Shown piece after piece: positions 8,401-17,354 of a stretch of DNA of 64,000 nucleotides. Both the position numbers and the translations under genes were made by a program. The notes under the pieces are model-generated. The model worked only from the letters and a program-made list of their open reading frames with translations, was not told where the DNA came from and searched no databases. Origin of the DNA: Pachyseris speciosa (taxonomy: Eukaryota > Cnidaria > Anthozoa > Scleractinia > Pachyseridae); NCBI GenBank assembly GCA_016490735.1, contig JAEMWC010000158.1:163501-227500 (forward strand), in the 5' to 3' direction. Position 1 is the first letter of the stretch, and the number at the start of each line of letters is the position of its first letter.

Positions 8401-9245
8401 GACAGTATATTGATTACAACACTCAGAAAAGAACTAATGCTAAAAATGCATTTGAAAAAGACTTCTTCAAACTTATGAATAATTCAGTATTTGGTAAAAC
8501 AATGGAAAACCTAAGAAAGAGAGTAGATGTAAGACTAGTAACAGATGAGAAGAAACTTACAAAATTAGCAAGCAAACCCACTTATGTAAGCAGTAAAATA
8601 TTCAATGAAAATCTAGTAGCTGTGCATAAGATTAAAGAAACACTTACTTTAAACAGGCCGGCATATGTAGGAATGTGTATTCTAGATCTTAGCAAGACGT
8701 TGATGTATGATTTTCACTATAATTACATTAAACAAAAGTACGGTGATAAAGCAAAGCTACTATTCACAGATACAGACAGCTTAACATATGAAATTGAAGC
8801 TGAAGATGTATACTCAGACTTCTGGAATAATAAAGATAAATTTGATAACAGTGACTACTCTGAAAGCTCGCCATATTATAACAAGACAAATAAAAAAGTG
8901 ATTGGAAAAATGAAAGATGAAGCTGCTGGTATTCCCATAACTGAATTCATTGGTTTGAGATCAAAAATGTATAGCTATATGAAAGATAATCAAAAAGGAG
9001 GAAAAACAGCCAAAGGAATCAAAAAGATTGTAATCAAAAAGAACATCAAACATGAAAATTATAAAGAAACATTATTCGATAATAAACAGTTGCATCACAA
9101 AATGAAAACAATCAGAAGTCAAAATCATCAATTGGGTAGTTATGAAATCAACAAGGTATCACTCAGCTGTTTCGATGACAAACGATATATATTAAAAGAC
9201 GGAATCAACAGTTTTGCATATGGACATTATCTCACCAAAAACTAA
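5403..9245 (+). CDS. Protein-primed family B DNA polymerase (pPolB) of the Polinton
   Basis: 1280 residues, intact. The N-terminus is unusual: four proline motifs (PIPPPR, PVPAPR twice, PTPAPR, residues about 45-122) among basic stretches, resembling SH3 ligands. A C2H2-type finger (HFCMHCLQCF, about 396-420) precedes the 3'-5' exonuclease: Exo I in VIYADFEA (about 451), a CHICDKKY...HCHITGKYRG treble-clef zinc module (about 555-585), Exo II in FHNLRGYDSHF (about 602) and Exo III in LKSDILLLADVF (about 761). Polymerase motifs follow: A in YLDANNLYGWAM (about 859), B in KLMNNSVFGKTM (about 1022) and C in LFTDTDSL (about 1121). All catalytic aspartates are present, so it could be active and copy the element from a terminal protein. 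The TATA-like CTATAGTTTAATATA touches its ATG. Confidence 0.95.
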   Translation: MENFISPISMNKSDLEKLSKNELINLLLKQQQKKPKIVIVDDYIPIPPPRTKKLKQQKKPKVIVVDDTKPVQRPVPAPRRSVKQMVQDYENDIILPPLEFRDRPVPAPRTKKAVQKPTPAPRTKIIQTEKALKGYTESFEIDIKNDKDPLEQLLNTRMAIETHIKKLLNEMKGLKFVETLKVTFTKTSDGQIEYKTAYFNSTAQTLVNNLEVTESLQLSKQQILNKIAQWISEGSGWTVDSVDSHYINVVKYQPMRGSSYIKLPAELRNSAKGLINLKNEDNECFRWCHIRHLNPQEKYPQRIKTSDKQYIEKLDYTGIEFPVTTKQYNKIEKQNKININVFGYEDKQPYPIYVSKEKYEDCLNLLLITKDENKHYVLIKDFNKLMYNQTKHKERKHFCMHCLQCFSSERVLTDHKDNCIQVNGTQAIKMPEKGKNILKFNNFHKQQPVPFVIYADFEAITEKIHGCQPNNGKSYTEAYQKHTDCGYGYKVVCCYDDKHSKPATVYRGENAVYKFMEAMLDEVKYCKKVMKKEFNKPLKMTEDDEKEFQKAEMCHICDKKYTEKDIRVRDHCHITGKYRGSAHQDCNLKLRVNPEEIKIPVIFHNLRGYDSHFIMQDIGAIVRKHTYKNKKGEDCQMNVNAIPNNMEKYMAFMLGNHLTFIDSFQFMSSSLDRLVNNLPKEALKYTSQEFKGNDLDLMTQKGVYPYDYMDSFDKFNEKLPPKEDFYSILSNEHISDEDYMRAQNVWDKFSMKNMGDYHDLYLKSDILLLADVFENFRKTCLEYYKLDPCHYFTSPGLSWDAMLKMTNIKLELMTDIDMFQFIEKGLRGGISYIANRYGKANNKYMKDYNEKAPSKYIMYLDANNLYGWAMSQYLPTGGFKWLSEKQISNLDQTNYKEDGKKGLILEVDLEYPQELHDLHNDYPLGPEKIKVTKDILSDYCKNIADKFNISTGLVHKLIPTLSNKEKYVLHYRNLQLYTNLGLKITKIHRVLEFNQSPWLRQYIDYNTQKRTNAKNAFEKDFFKLMNNSVFGKTMENLRKRVDVRLVTDEKKLTKLASKPTYVSSKIFNENLVAVHKIKETLTLNRPAYVGMCILDLSKTLMYDFHYNYIKQKYGDKAKLLFTDTDSLTYEIEAEDVYSDFWNNKDKFDNSDYSESSPYYNKTNKKVIGKMKDEAAGIPITEFIGLRSKMYSYMKDNQKGGKTAKGIKKIVIKKNIKHENYKETLFDNKQLHHKMKTIRSQNHQLGSYEINKVSLSCFDDKRYILKDGINSFAYGHYLTKN

Positions 9246-9478
9246 ACCACAGAACAGAACCAGTATTTCCAAGAATTTCACTCATGGTTTTATTCAGAGA
9301 ATTCTATCAAATTAATAAACTATAGATATCATCAAATTATTCAACTATAGATTTCCAAAAATAAAATAACTATAGTTTTTCCAAAATCCGAGATCATTTT
9401 GCTAAAACACCCCCCTAAACCAGTATGTGATTCCATTTGATTAATTTTTGATCTGGTACCCCCAAACACTATACTACT
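9246..9478 (+). repeat. Right terminal region of the Polinton (expected terminal inverted repeat)
   Basis: About 230 non-coding bases after the polymerase stop. It contains three ACTATAG copies (around 9320, 9344 and 9371), a run of six C, and ends in CACTATACTACT. The matching left terminus is outside the window, so the inverted repeat cannot be checked. The first six host bases, GTGGAA, should be the target-site duplication. Confidence 0.7.
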
Positions 9479-9515
9479 GTGGAAGCGGTTGTTAAGAGAA
9501 ACAAATTTTTTGAAA

Positions 9516-10004
9516 ATGCAAGAAGGACTCGGCTATTTCGACAAAGGAGCTCCTGAGATTGCTGTTCGTAGTCTGTTTGATAAGTACGATGCAAACAGGA
9601 ATGGGAAACTCGAGGGACACGAAATGCAGACTTTGCTGGAAGAAGATCTTGGCCTCAGCCCGGAACAGTCATGGGTGTATTTTCTGCTGTTAGACAAAAA
9701 TGGAGATCATGACATATCCTTTGAAGAATTCAACGATTGGCTTCGTAGCGGCGAACACTTCGAGGTTTTGAACAACAAGGCAAAGTTTCACAGCCTTTCG
9801 AAAGCTTTAAACTATTTCAAGAGATTTGATACTGATGATAGTGACACGCTTGACCGGGCACAGTTCGAACGGATGATGATTTTTTTCGGTTACGGCGCGA
9901 TCAACATGGATAAGGCCTTCGCGAAGATGGATAAAGACGACAATGGAGCTGTGTCATTCTGGGAGTTTATGCTGTGGCTCAAGTGGGTCCCAGTTGTTAA
10001 CTAG
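9516..10004 (+). CDS. Four-EF-hand calcium-binding protein, copy A1
   Basis: 162 residues, single exon, starting at ATG 9516. Four loops are visible: 1 at residues 25-36 (DANRNGKLEGHE), 2 at 60-71 (DKNGDHDISFEE), 3 at 105-116 (DTDDSDTLDRAQ) and 4 at 139-150 (a DKDDNGAVSFWE loop). Loop 3 has Gln where the bidentate Glu is usual, so it may bind weakly. The C-terminus ends in WEFMLWLKWVPVVN. It is a small soluble calmodulin-like or sarcoplasmic-type sensor or buffer; I do not recognise a named orthologue. It differs from A2 by an extra Glu (LLEEDLG against LLEDLG) and a few substitutions. The Polinton lies 37 bp upstream and has displaced the original 5' region, so expression may be altered or lost. 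Confidence 0.85.
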   Translation: MQEGLGYFDKGAPEIAVRSLFDKYDANRNGKLEGHEMQTLLEEDLGLSPEQSWVYFLLLDKNGDHDISFEEFNDWLRSGEHFEVLNNKAKFHSLSKALNYFKRFDTDDSDTLDRAQFERMMIFFGYGAINMDKAFAKMDKDDNGAVSFWEFMLWLKWVPVVN

Positions 10005-11030
10005 CTGATGACAAACGGATGAAGATTAAAGTGATAAAGACGGTGTAACTGAGATAAGCCTCCTTAATCATTTTCCAGTCAGGATAAGATTGTAGAAGTT
10101 TGAGCATTCAAGTGAAAGCTACTAGCCAGTATTTTCCTTTGGTTTTGCATTCGGTTTCCATTAATGCCAAGCAGAAGCTAACAAAACTTTTTAACATACG
10201 TCTGCCTTACACCTTACTTTTTACATAAAGCGGCTCATGAAGTTTTAGTGAACTTTGAAAGGGAAACTGAGGGCGTGATTAATTCTTTGATTGCACTCTC
10301 GTGATAAGACGGCCATGTTGGTGCCAAAACAATAGAAAATGTAGCTCAAGGTTTGCATTATAATAGAGTCAAATTCCCAAAAGACTTTTTCGCTATTGTT
10401 CTTTCCACCTACATGGCCACCGTTGCGTCAGGTGCTCTCAAGATGTACCCTCTGAGAGGGATCTTTTTGAACGCTTCTTTTGTGTACTGATTCATTCTCA
10501 GAAGCATTCAGTATCCATGCAACAAAAATTGGAAATTGCGAATACTACACCTCCAGCACGCGCAGCCAATACTGAATAGCTTTCATCTGATTCATGAATC
10601 TCCCTCACAAAGAATTGTATATAATATAGTTCTCTATCGGTATAACATTTTTATTAGAATATATATATGTAAAGAGAACGTGCGCAAGGTTTTTCACTCA
10701 ATCGTTTTTCGTACACTTTACGACGCATGAAATTCCAGTAAACACGACTTGTATATTTTAACGAGAGATGTTCTTTATTCTAATACACATCCTTATTTCG
10801 ATGGACTCTTATTCTTTGGTAAATAGAACTTGTACTGACACATTTAAATCAAAGTTATGAAAATAGGAATGATTATCTGTACCTGCCTCTACGGTTTCTT
10901 GTTGTTGTTCCTGAACCTGCAAAATGATCTTATAAGTGGTCGGAAAACCGAACTGCTTTGCAAACTGTGTTACGATTTTGGTGGTCAAGTGAAACCGACT
11001 TGACGTCATACTGTAAAAACCCTTTGTATA
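10005..11030. other. Intergenic sequence shared by both duplication copies
   Basis: This stretch matches 23527-24552 almost base for base. No gene is supported. It holds AT-rich sequence, including the line TATAATATAG near 10620, and a CGGCCATGTTGGTGCCAAAA segment (10310-10330) that resembles the end of a MITE family seen at 46.7 and 52.0 kb. Confidence 0.6.
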
Positions 11031-11246
11031 GGCCCTGGCAAACGAGTACACATTGTTGCGGACACATTGTTGCTCATGATGTTTCTTGGGTGAGCAAACG
11101 AGCGTGACACAACGCAAATGTTGTGTTTCCATACTGCGCAAACTGGGAAACATTTGTTGAGAACGCAAATTTTGTGTCGGCAACAAATGTTGCGCGCTCG
11201 GGCCAACAGGGAAACATTTGTGTCCGCAACAACGTTTGCCAGGGTC
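11031..11246. mobile_element. MITE, GGCCCTGGCAAACG termini (shared copy, in copy 1)
   Basis: The 216 bp element starts GGCCCTGGCAAACG and ends CGTTTGCCAGGGTC, giving 13-14 bp inverted termini. Its interior is rich in AACATTTGTTG and CAACAAATG words on both strands. The same element sits at the same place in copy 2 (24553-24768), so it was inserted before the duplication. Confidence 0.8.
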
Positions 11247-11371
11247 TTATCGCGTGATTGATGCCGTATCATTTTCATTTTCAGTTTTTCTCTGAACAGA
11301 ACGATGGGAAATTTCAAAGAATTAACGAAAATCTTCATGTATATACACCCAAGTAAAACTTTGGAGTCTTA

Positions 11372-11372
11372 A

Positions 11373-11429
<57 letters not shown>

Positions 11430-11845
11430 TATCACATTTATATTGCGCATTTTCTATGCAATATTCTGAATGCGCATTACAACACTGGCCGGGGACTTTG
11501 CCAGACTGCTTATAACACAGTTTACAATTAATGAAGTAGAGTTATGAGTGTCCCCGTAATGTCAATATCAAATTAAGACAGACACTAGGGGTGACCACTG
11601 CCAGAGTTTTGTTACGTCCCTAGTGCTTCTTTTACGTCCCAAAGAATCAGAAAATTGTGAAGAGTTGTGAGACGGGGCCTACGGTTTATCGTCCTTATCC
11701 GAGGAGACTAGAAAGTCTAACCGTTTGTAGATGTCATTACAAAGGCAACACTTTCTCCTCAATTATTTGTGTTGGCCCGGCCGGGTTTGAACCCGGGACC
11801 TCCCGCACAGTAGTCCGATGCTCTACCACTGAGCTAACCGGTCGT
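11372..11845 (-). mobile_element. tRNA-derived SINE with (TTA)n tail, absent from copy 2
   Basis: Read on the minus strand, the head has an A box (TAGCTCAGTGG) and a B box (GGTTCAAACC) within a tRNA-like 70 bases (11774-11845), followed by about 330 bp of body and a (TTA)n tail (plus strand (TAA)n, 11375-11429). The acceptor and anticodon stems do not pair properly, so this is not a functional tRNA gene. Copy 2 (about 25205-25225) has uninterrupted flanks (TTTGGAGTCTTTAATCGTC), so this SINE entered after the duplication. No clear target-site duplication is visible. Its 3' part has paired GCGCAT words like the tail of the LINE at 55.9 kb. Confidence 0.8.
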
Positions 11846-12317
11846 CTTTTTTTTTGTTCCACCAAAATCTTAAAAAGTCCTGGCATCAAGAGTATACGTG
11901 ACGCCGGAAAGCCTCAACAAAACTAACAGGTTGGAATCAGTTACCTAAAACGATACCTCACTGCTAGGTTGAGAGCGATCTTCGTTTCCTTTGCATCATT
12001 AAATTTCCTGAATTTATGACGCCATCAGCCAATATCTTGTAAGGCAACGAATGTTCTCAGTTAATACCTCCTAGAATTTACTGCCGTAACAGAATTTTTT
12101 TGACAGAAAAAAATAAACCCCAAACTTTCGGTTGATTTTGATACATTCCCCAATTCTCTAGTCTATAACTTGGATGTAAGAAAGTTTAGAAGTTCAGCCT
12201 GATTCCGGGACGAGACGAGTAAAATTTTCCGTTCGAGAGTTTAGACGGGATGTTATCATATTTTTTAATTAAATCACGGTTAATGATAGCTCACGAAAAT
12301 TTAATGAAAACGTTTAA

Positions 12318-12700
12318 AGGAGCACTGTCACCGGTATTTTTGCTGTTTTTGGTTCAATTCTACCAAAATTACTGCCTTTTGCCTGTTATCGTGCAAAAAA
12401 TGCTCCTACAGAATCAGCAAGATGAATTCCAATGAAATTTTAGCAGGAAGAGCTAAGCATAATAATTTTTTTTGTGATTTTTCAATACATAGCTTGAAAT
12501 TTTGAAAAAACTGGCAAGTTTTTTCAAATTTCAATCCATTTCCATCCTCGTCATCTTACATGGAATACAGACGTTTATGGTGTCAATGCAGTACTACAGT
12601 CTTTGGCAACAAAACTAGACCATTATTTTAAGGTTTCCATTGATGCATTAGCAGTTTTAAGCTTTTTAAAGTGATGGTACAATAGCGTGACACTGCCCCT
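12318..12700. mobile_element. TTAA-flanked MITE, AAAGGGGCAGTGTCA family (copy 1 only)
   Basis: The left end is AAAGGAGCACTGTCACC and the right end complements AAAGGGGCAGTGTCACG. TTAA lies at 12314-12317 and 12701-12704, the target duplication of piggyBac-type elements. The matching part of copy 2 (around 25668) lacks it. A second member is at 36706-37069. It has no coding capacity. Confidence 0.75.
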
Positions 12701-12813
12701 TTAAGCGAACATGAAACAGAAGTCATGTGAGGTGGCTGACCACACGTGACTTGATTCTGACGTTAGAAATCGTGATTATAAAAGCGACTTGCAAATCGCA
12801 TATTAACCTTTAA

Positions 12814-14270
12814 CTTATTTCCGTCATGCTCTGCAGTTACGGGTGTATATCCACCCATGCTTTGATATACCTGCAACTTTTCCAAATCCCGGTCTATGGT
12901 TGAAATGAGCCATTGTTATTGCCAAATGCTCAAGCTTTTATACTTTGCCACCCTAAACCTCCCAATTTTCATGGAATATGACCGTTTATTCTGTTGCAAA
13001 CAAAAAATGTTGCCTTAGAACAGGGGCACCCAGCGACAAGTTTCGGTAGAGATCTGTTCGGTGGAAAGTAATTCGCCTTGGGCTTTCGGCGTCAATTATA
13101 AGAGTGCACTCGGATTTTCGTAACTAAAACGTGGCCTAAAAGATTCGCAATTGGGAAATCATATCCCCTGGGGTTTTCGGAAAGGTCGTAATTGCTGTTT
13201 TTGGTACTCAAAAACGTTAGCTAGCATTTTCGGAAAGAAAATAGTTCCCATGAAAATTCGTTGAAAGTTCATTTCAGCTAGTTTTTTCTTAAAGAAAGAT
13301 TTTGTTCCCTAACATTTTCGGGCAGTTAAAATTTCAGCTAAGGAATCCAAACAGATAAACTTCTTCTAGCTTATGAAAGCATCACTTTAAACTTACTTCA
13401 AACACCATAAGGTACTTAAAAGTTCCTTTTTACAGCTGTTGGTTGATTTGGCTCGTTGGGTGCCCCTGTTAGAACGCCCTCGTACAACACCAAACAATAT
13501 GCAACTTTGTCTGGTAGTGTCTAAGACAAAAAATCCTCTTGAGCTTAAAGTCTACGTTGGCAGAAAGCTTCGACTCCACTTCTTGCAATCTATTCCACAT
13601 TTTCCCACTCACTTTGTTAGTGCGACCTGGATAACGCTATTTGATTTCAATTGCTCTCACGGTCTGTAATGTTCGCGTTTGTGACCCAAAGGAATTCTGG
13701 GACGCTCTTGCGTAACGGCGACATGGAGGTCCACCAATTTTCATTTCAGATATTTTTTAGCACCGTGTCGAGCCACCCGGTTCTGCTGGCAAAACATTGC
13801 ACCGATTGCATTATTTACATGTCAAAAATCGCCAAAATTGTCATGCCAGGTCCTGGAATCCACTCACAAAACGGCGAAAGACACAACTTCATTCCGTGAA
13901 TGGCCATCACTCGATCGCATACTTTCGGCGGCCTACTTCGTGTGAAATTGCTTCTCACCTCCGTTTTCTTTCAAAGGATTGCCTTTACCCATCAACCCAG
14001 CTTTATGATGCCAGGCAGGGGGCTTCTAAGGTGGAAAATGGCTCCAAAAACACACTTATAAATCAAATAAGCAACGAATTGTAGCTGCAGTGTTCGTTTA
14101 GAAATAAACGACAGCTAGCGTGACAAGCGTGACAACAAAGATAGAGCCTTCGGTGTTGTGGCCCAGCGAAATCGCCGTGGTAACCCCTTATATGGAGTAG
14201 CCAGGTCGATTTGACCTCCTACCCTCCGAAAATTGGAAAAAAGACGAACAAAATGTCCGTCGGAAAAGAG
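12814..14270. mobile_element. 1457 bp TTAA-flanked insertion (copy 1 only)
   Basis: Copy 2 has the empty site (ATTAACCTTTAAACTCTTG, near 25775). Copy 1 has TTAA at 12810-12813 and 14271-14274 flanking the insertion. The ends are weakly inverted: CTTATTTCCG on the left, CTCTTTTCCG on the right complement. TTAA targeting points to a non-autonomous piggyBac-like element. No transposase is visible; the open frames between 13439 and 14084 are short and unrelated to known domains. Many ATTTTCGG words lie between 13100 and 13330. Confidence 0.72.
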
Positions 14271-14381
14271 TTAAACTCTTGAAGGAAGCGAAAAAGTCAA
14301 CAAAACAATATCAGGACATATAAAGAAAGAAGTTTCAGTTAAAAGAAGACGGTTGAAAGACATAAAAAATGCAGGCTGGCC

Positions 14382-14954
14382 ATGCATACGTATTTCGCCC
14401 GCGATGCACCAGAAGTCGCTGTGCACAGGCTGTTGGAAAAATACGACGTCGAAAAAAATGGAAAACTTGACGAAGCAGAACTAAAGGAATCGCTAGAAGG
14501 TGATTTGGGTTTGAGCCCCGAACAGTCTTACCGTTTGTCGGTTGATGTTAGACCAAGCCGACGAAAATTGTGTCACTTAGGACGAATTTTTCAACTGGCT
14601 ACGAAGCGGAGAACGCTACGAAGTGGAGAACGCTTTGAAAACATCAACAACAAAGGCAAGTTTGAGAAACTGTCCCTTGCGTTGGAGATATTTAAGACAT
14701 TTGACCAGGACGATAGTGATACTTTGGACATACAGCAGTTTGAACAGTTGATTTCGTCGCTTGGATATCGCAATGTGAATTCCAAGGATCTTTTTGAGGA
14801 GTTGAACAGCCATCACAATGGAAAGCTGTCTTTTTGGGAGTTCATGAAATGGCTGAATTGGGTTCCCATTGAAGCATATGACAAAAAACCAAGCCTGAAT
14901 TCATTCGACTCGTATGATTTATATTTATGCACCACGAGAACGTATTTACTCTAA
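14382..14954 (+). pseudogene. EF-hand protein copy B1, damaged
   Basis: The ancestral start (ATG 14369, matching 25876 in copy 2) is out of frame because of a 4-bp duplication (GCAT) at about 14382. Translation could restart at the new ATG 14382 with eight fewer codons. Inside, one inserted base (about 14530) scrambles EF loop 2, and a 17-bp duplication (about 14610-14627) restores the frame. EF loops 1, 3 and 4 are still readable (DVEKNGKLDEAE, DQDDSDTLDIQQ, NSHHNGKLSFWE), and the end is extended because the copy-2 stop is lost. Net 190 residues against 167 in B2. It may be a pseudogene or a diverging truncated protein. Confidence 0.75.
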
Positions 14955-15412
14955 GTTTATTTTTGATTGTAAAGGATGATTCGGTTCCTATTCTTGGAAA
15001 TATTATATGAATTAAAGCTAATTAAGGGAGAAAAATCCTTCTTTATTTAGTACAGATAAATTGAAGTGAAAAGGAAATTTATTTCATTTTGTTTGAAAAA
15101 CTCCCACTAAGTCATGAAACATTTAAATAATTTTAAACGAAACGGTTGAAATGTAAAACTAATCCGCTGTTATTTCTTGAAGGTAAAATTCAAGGTAAAA
15201 AAATCGTAATATTGTACAATATTATTTAAGACAGTTTAAAGGATAAACTATTTATTGAACATATGTAGCTACCATATCTTATTTCTCTTTCGAAGTATTA
15301 CTGAGGTCACATCGTGTTGTTATGGAAATGCGTCCACAAAAATAAACGGACTTTTTTGAACACGTTCTTTTTCGACTGAAGTTAATCAATGCAGTTTCAA
15401 TCCCACCCGAAG
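14955..15412. other. 3' flank of EF-hand B1, no gene seen
   Basis: AT-rich sequence matching 26380-26860 of copy 2, with short indels. Contains the shared word GTTATGGAAATGCGTCCACA (15319-15338), which recurs in part at 17202-17219, on the far side of the nested insertion at 15413-17185. I see no coding evidence. Confidence 0.5.
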
Positions 15413-17185
15413 GGCAATTTCTCGCCCGTTTCAAACGTCGAGCTACTGTCGTGTTGAACTCAATTAATCGAATTAAATTCGACTTAAGCACGACGTTTGA
15501 AACCAAGTCGTGCTACTGCCGTGTTGCACGGTAAGAGGCCCTGCCAGAGGAGGGTCCCATGTCGCTTGTCTGAATATTAAAATCTCCCGTGTCGGTGTTT
15601 ACAGCGCTTACCAGTTACACGCGCCCTCCAACGATTTTTCCCATTTTTGGTGGACGTCAATCAAATGTTTCCATGACAATATAGTCCTCGTTTCGTGTCA
15701 GGTTCACTGCCATGTTCAATCGTCGTTGTGATCAGGTATATAAATCGCTCAGTTATTACTGACAAAGTCGTTTCCAGTTCAATTCGTTGAGTTGGAGGAT
15801 TATGTCGAGACAACGTGGTCTTTCCTTGAATCACATAGCATGCAGAAACACTATTTGGGAGCAAAACGTTTGTGAAGAAGGCGATTCGATTGTACTTCAA
15901 CAGTGGAGCCGTAAGTAATCCGCCAAAGAGAAGATCAAAGAAACGAGAAATATCAGGTAGCTGAAAACGTTGGCCTCAGAAAATGAGTCGAGTTGTGTGG
16001 CAATTGACTTTTTATCAGCTTTTTACGGATGTAGATTATTTTAGCCGCAGAAATTCTTGTCATTCGTTATGCTATAAATGAAGATAATCCAGAGCTCTAT
16101 CTTGACGAGTTGCAAGCGTGGTTGGAGTACGAGAGATCGAGGTGAGGCGTATGGAATGCAAACCCTCAGCAGAATTACACGACAAATGGGATTGACAGTA
16201 AAAAAGGTACTGAAAGCCGCAAGAGATTAGCAGTCAAATTTTTGTAGTTCATCCTGTAATAAAGGTTGTTATTTAGTTGTCATGTTGCTGTGGTTGTACA
16301 CTGTTCGTAAATTTGTAGCCTCAAATCATTGCCCGCGAGCAAGACGAACGCAAAGGCACAGAGTTCAGACGATTTACTCAGTCTCAATTTCAACCAAAAC
16401 AGTTTCTCCGAGTAGTTCGTTTAAAAGAAACCCTGTTATTGTCATGGTTACATTTGATTGACGTCCACCAAAACTTAGTTTTCGAAAAAGAAAAAAGCCG
16501 TTGGAGGGCGCGTGTGACTGGTAACCGCTGTAAATCGCTAATTCTCGGCCTTGATGCCACTGTCGGAATTTTGCCGGGAATGATGTCGCCTGTCGGGATT
16601 TCATTTTCCGTGCTGTCGCTACTTTCTGGGCCATGTTGCTTGTCGGAATTTACCCAGGCAGGGCCTCCGGCAAGCCTTGTCGTGCTACAAGGCAGTAGTA
16701 CGACTTGGTTCCAAACGTCGTGCTACTGTCGTGTCGAGCTCAATTCATAAATTAACATTTTGGATTTGTTTCGTACAACGGCTGGTCAGTGTTTTGATTA
16801 CAGCACTCGACGATTCTGGGGCCCGTTTGTCGAAACACCCGGTAATTACCGGGCCCGTTAAGCTGATTTGTTTTCCATTTCAGATGGGAGTTTTAAATGT
16901 TTTGAAAATTATACAGCAAAGTTATCAGCCAAAGAAACAAAATGGACTTCATTAGAGGACAGAACACACCCTACGTTTCACGAGATTTTAATTTCAAAAC
17001 TCCCGTGGTTTCGGGCCCGTTACGTTACCGGGTCTTTCGAGAAATGAGACCCTGGGTCCGAGATTGAGCAACAGCTTTTTATTCGACGGAATTAAATTCG
17101 ACGTCTGAAACCAATTCGTGCTGGAGTCGTGCGACAGTCGACCCAGCTAAGCACGGCAGTAGCACGACGTTTGAAACGGGCCTTA
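15413..17185. mobile_element. Nested DNA-transposon block, GGCCCGTTTCAAACGTCG termini (copy 1 only)
   Basis: The outer ends read GCCCGTTTCAAACGTCG (15434 on) and CGACGTTTGAAACGGGCC (to about 17184), followed by TTA. Inside are a second inverted pair (AGGCCCTGCC near 15537, GGCAGGGCCT near 16668) with long subterminal arms (15600-15690 against 16434-16520, including TTTGGTGGACGTCAATCAAA), and a third element at 16815-17056. It separates the EF-hand B1 3' flank from the BTB1 5' flank; copy 2 lacks it. The GGCC ends with a TTA/TAA target fit PIF/Harbinger-like elements. No transposase seen. Confidence 0.65.
16815..17056. mobile_element. MITE, CTGGGGCCCGTTTGTCGAAA termini
   Basis: The left end has GGGGCCCGTTTGTCGAAACA and a CCCGGTAA word. 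The right end has TTACCGGGTCTTTCGAGAAA and GACCCTGG, its imperfect complement. GGGCCCGTTA occurs inside both arms. It is nested inside the larger element at 15413-17185. Confidence 0.6.
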
Positions 17186-17354
17186 TTCGTCTTGCAGTTG
17201 CCGTGGAAATGCGTCCACAAAAATAATTAACAAACAGACTCATCACACATGTATATGACAGATTTACTGATCACTAAGCCATTGTCAAATTATTCTGTTC
17301 CTTCTCATGCCCGTTTGCTCTGTGTTGATGTCGTTGATGGTATTGAGTTCCCAA

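Larger units (their letters stand above)
1..9478 (+). mobile_element. Polinton/Maverick element, right-hand part, left end outside window
   Basis: Gene content defines the element: adenovirus-type cysteine protease, PLA2-like protein, retroviral-type integrase and protein-primed family B DNA polymerase, all intronless and mostly on one strand. Capsid proteins and packaging ATPase are expected to the left, beyond the window. The right terminus is read as 9478: the last bases are ACTATACTACT, so the inverted complement starts AGTAGTATAG, the AG start usual for Polintons. The next base, 9479, is exactly where homology to the second copy of the neighbouring host duplication begins. Two coding frames look split by -1 shifts and one by a homopolymer change, so the copy may be partly decayed or may use recoding. 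Confidence 0.93.

Noticed and set aside
10809..11338. Minus-strand frames of 110-125 codons near the first MITE
   Set aside because: They run through MITE inverted repeats, recur at 24412-24776 with changes, and show no protein family.
11774..11845. A tRNA gene on the minus strand
   Set aside because: A and B boxes are good, but the anticodon and acceptor stems do not pair and a (TTA)n-tailed body follows; it is a SINE head.
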